Shown here: piece after piece, positions 62,201-64,000 of the stretch
How the letters are laid out: the number at the start of each line of letters is the position of its first letter
How positions within the stretch are numbered: the first letter of the stretch is position 1
From: Maribacter sp. 4G9
GTDB taxonomy: Bacteria; Bacteroidota; Bacteroidia; Flavobacteriales; Flavobacteriaceae
NCBI RefSeq assembly: GCF_002742265.1
Contig: NZ_MDGL01000126.1
Coordinates: 1-64,000, forward strand
DNA: 64,000 nt
Direction: 5' to 3'
The notes under the pieces: model-generated
Databases searched by the model: none
What the model was told of the DNA's origin: nothing
Seen by the model: only the letters and a program-made list of their open reading frames with translations
Translations under genes and position numbers: made by a program

Positions 62201-62807
62201 TGGGCAATAATACGGTATCCAGTTTAGGGTGGTTGTTCAATTTTTTGTTGTAATCCAATAAGACTTTTGTGGCTTTGTCCTTTTTATCCAAGGGCTCCAC
62301 AACCTTTCCTGACCACAGGACATTATCGGATAGAATTACGCTCCCCGGTTTTGTCTTTGGAAGCACGGCTTCCAAATAGTTGTCATATTGTTTTTTTTCG
62401 GCATCGATGAATACCAGATCGAAGGTAAAATCCAGATCGGGAATGATGTTCAGGGCATCCCCAACATGCTGGTGTATGTGTTTCCCATAACCACTCTTAT
62501 CAAAATAGGTACGCTGCATTTCATGTAGTTCCGGGTTGATGTCAATGGTGTGCAATGCGCCATCCTGCTGTAACCCTTCGGCCAAACAAAGTGCCGAATA
62601 TCCAGTATAGGTACCTATTTCCAAAATGTATCGGGGGTTGACAAGTTTTGAAAGTAAGCTTAATACCCTTCCTTGAAATCGGCCTGTCAACATTCTTGGC
62701 TGAACGACCTTTAGGTGGGTTTCACGGGTAAGTTCCCTTAAAAGCTCTGGCTCGTCCTGGGAATTATCGGCCAAATAATCTTCCAGTACCTGTGATAGAA
62801 AATGCAT
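62166..62807 (-). CDS. Class I O-methyltransferase (catechol/caffeoyl-CoA type)
   Basis: The 213-residue methyltransferase has RMLTGRFQGRVLSLLSKLVN, motif I ILEIGTYTGYSALCLAEGL, HTIDINPELHEMQRTYF, and the metal-binding DLVFIDAEKKQYDNYLEAVL and ILSDNVLWSGKVVEP segments of the O-methyltransferase 3 family. Substrate unknown, probably a small catechol-like compound. The last 11 codons overlap the end of the PAP2 gene on the other strand. Divergent from the GNAT gene, with 45 bp between the starts. Confidence 0.92.
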   Translation of the reverse strand: MHFLSQVLEDYLADNSQDEPELLRELTRETHLKVVQPRMLTGRFQGRVLSLLSKLVNPRYILEIGTYTGYSALCLAEGLQQDGALHTIDINPELHEMQRTYFDKSGYGKHIHQHVGDALNIIPDLDFTFDLVFIDAEKKQYDNYLEAVLPKTKPGSVILSDNVLWSGKVVEPLDKKDKATKVLLDYNKKLNNHPKLDTVLLPIRDGLTLSRVK

Positions 62808-62852
62808 AATTTCTTTTTACAAAAATAGCTTTTTAAGCCTTATTTTTAAACG

Positions 62853-63344
62853 ATGGAAAACGTCACAATGGAAAAGGGAATTTCTATTCGGGAAGCAGAA
62901 ATCAAGGACCTTCCTACACTTCTGAAATTTGAACAGGAAATTATTCTGGCGGAACGTCCTATGGATCCAACCATTCGAAAGGGCCGTGTAAATTATTATG
63001 ACCTTGGGGAATTGATCACCTCCAAAGAGGCACAGGTGCTTGTTGCTTGTTCCGGTTTGCAAGTGGTTGCCAGTGGGTATGCCAGGATCAAGGAGGCGCG
63101 TCATTATCTGGATCACAGCCTTTATGGTTATTTGGGGTTCATGTATACCCTCCCGGAGTATAGGGGCAGGGGAATTAACGCTAAAATAATCGAGGGACTC
63201 AAAAATTGGGTATTGTCAATAGGGCTTACTGAAATACGATTAACCGTTTATGATGACAATGAACCCGCTCTACGTGCCTATGAAAAGGTTGGTTTCAAAA
63301 AACATATTGTTGAAATGAGGTTAGCGACTGATCCCAACTCCTAA
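62853..63344 (+). CDS. GNAT-family N-acetyltransferase
   Basis: The 163-residue protein starts MENVTMEKGISIREAEIKDL (an internal Met6 is also possible). The GNAT core is clear: GYLGFMYTLPEYRGRGINAK, with the acetyl-CoA pyrophosphate loop YRGRGINAKII (about residues 108-118), and a C-terminal LTVYDDNEPALRAYEKVGFK motif. The acceptor is unknown; the sequence is near the RimI-like group. Single gene between the O-methyltransferase and kynU. Confidence 0.9.
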   Translation: MENVTMEKGISIREAEIKDLPTLLKFEQEIILAERPMDPTIRKGRVNYYDLGELITSKEAQVLVACSGLQVVASGYARIKEARHYLDHSLYGYLGFMYTLPEYRGRGINAKIIEGLKNWVLSIGLTEIRLTVYDDNEPALRAYEKVGFKKHIVEMRLATDPNS

Positions 63345-63490
63345 ATCTGATTGTGCCCATGCTTTTCCTTTGTTCGTATATAGCTACTTTTACAAGATGG
63401 AAATGATTTGCAATCCTGGGTTTCCACCTTTTCTTGGGAATCCAATTGCGCCCAATTTTAGCAAGGGTTTATTTTTATAAAAATTGAAGT

Positions 63491-64000
63491 ATGGAGTTTA
63501 GAAACACCTTGGAGTTTTCCCTGGAAATGGATAAAAATGATGCGTTGGCCAAGTATCGGGAAGAGTTTGTCTATCCAAAAGTGAACGGTAAGGAGGTTAT
63601 TTATTTTACCGGAAATTCGTTGGGGCTTCAGCCAAAACGTGCCAAGACTTTTGTGGATGATATCATGACGGACTGGGCGAATTTGGGCGTAGAGGGCCAT
63701 TTTTATGCCGATAAACCTTGGTGGGACTATCACGAACGATTGATTCCTCCTTTGGCCAAAGTAGTAGGTGCAAAGCCTAAAGAGGTCACGGTCATGAACA
63801 CCTTGAGCGTAAACCTTCACTTCTTAATGGTCTCTTTTTATACGCCAAATTCAAAGCGATACAAAATACTATGCGAGGAAAAGGCTTTTCCTAGCGATCA
63901 ATATATGCTTCACAGTCAGGTGCGTTATCATGGGTTCGACCCTGGGGATGCCATCGTTGAGGTCAAAAAACGTGCTGGTGAGCATTACTGGCGAACCGAG
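63491..64000 (+). CDS. kynU: Kynureninase, N-terminal part (runs off the window)
   Basis: The 170 codons from ATG 63491 stay open to the window edge. The sequence shows the kynureninase start VIYFTGNSLGLQPKRAKTFV, then WANLGVEGHFYADKPWWDYH and KEVTVMNTLSVNLHFLMVSF. KynU hydrolyses kynurenine or 3-hydroxykynurenine to an anthranilate and alanine with PLP. The lysine that binds PLP would be beyond the edge. 146 bp of noncoding DNA separates it from the GNAT gene. Confidence 0.92.
   Translation, partial: MEFRNTLEFSLEMDKNDALAKYREEFVYPKVNGKEVIYFTGNSLGLQPKRAKTFVDDIMTDWANLGVEGHFYADKPWWDYHERLIPPLAKVVGAKPKEVTVMNTLSVNLHFLMVSFYTPNSKRYKILCEEKAFPSDQYMLHSQVRYHGFDPGDAIVEVKKRAGEHYWRTE

Overview
The window looks like the chromosome of a marine member of the Flavobacteriaceae (Bacteroidota). 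Several things point that way: a short primary sigma factor without region 1.1, promoters of the TTG / TAnnTTTG type, A-rich leaders instead of strong Shine-Dalgarno sites, type IX secretion genes (porT, a DUF5103 plug protein, a type B C-terminal sorting domain), TamL, a complete sodium-pumping NADH:quinone reductase operon, and several families confined to Flavobacteriia (DUF6702, DUF6747-like, DUF3667). The genus cannot be fixed by eye. No rRNA, tRNA, CRISPR array or prophage was seen.

Layout. 1-1394 is an accessory junction: the first 33 codons of an IS256-type transposase with its terminal region, one orphan hypothetical gene, and about 500 bp of gene-poor DNA with hairpins and degraded reading frames. 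1395-13300 holds ypdA, a CBS-domain protein, rpe, and a minus-strand block of exported proteins (TPR lipoprotein, BNR/sortilin-like propeller, propeller plus heme c lipoprotein), then a pullulanase lipoprotein-VF530-trmL operon. 13523-24280 is a housekeeping stretch: rpoD, pnp, rpsO, fbaA-accD, tamL, a TrmH-type methyltransferase and ubiE-porT. 24512-35916 contains trkAH, an aminotransferase with a desaturase, rsmG, a DinB protein, pruA, and the plug-DUF3667-apaG cluster. 36068-43681 is nqrABCDEF followed by a small conserved companion and apbE, which supplies the covalent FMN for NqrB and NqrC. 43682-46888 is gpmI-map-methyltransferase. 47117-48453 has two tandem secreted ankyrin paralogs and a tiny membrane protein. 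48615-50153 has an M48 and an M15 peptidase.

50319-61202 is the most unusual part. A very large secreted, repeat-rich protein gene is translationally coupled to a type B T9SS cargo gene. The large gene contains a 252-bp tandem repeat array and an exact 26-bp tandem duplication that breaks the frame. Removing those 26 bp restores one 1660-residue frame. Divergently, behind a promoter flanked by an 11-bp inverted repeat, lies a four-gene envelope operon (two carboxypeptidase-like-domain proteins, DUF6702, M1 metallopeptidase). The window ends with tatA, a PAP2 phosphatase, an O-methyltransferase, a GNAT acetyltransferase and the start of kynU.

Most of the window is ordinary core genome. The best candidates for something new are the frame-switching repeat gene with its coupled partner, and the regulated envelope operon beside it. 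All functional calls come from reading motifs by eye. No database search was run.
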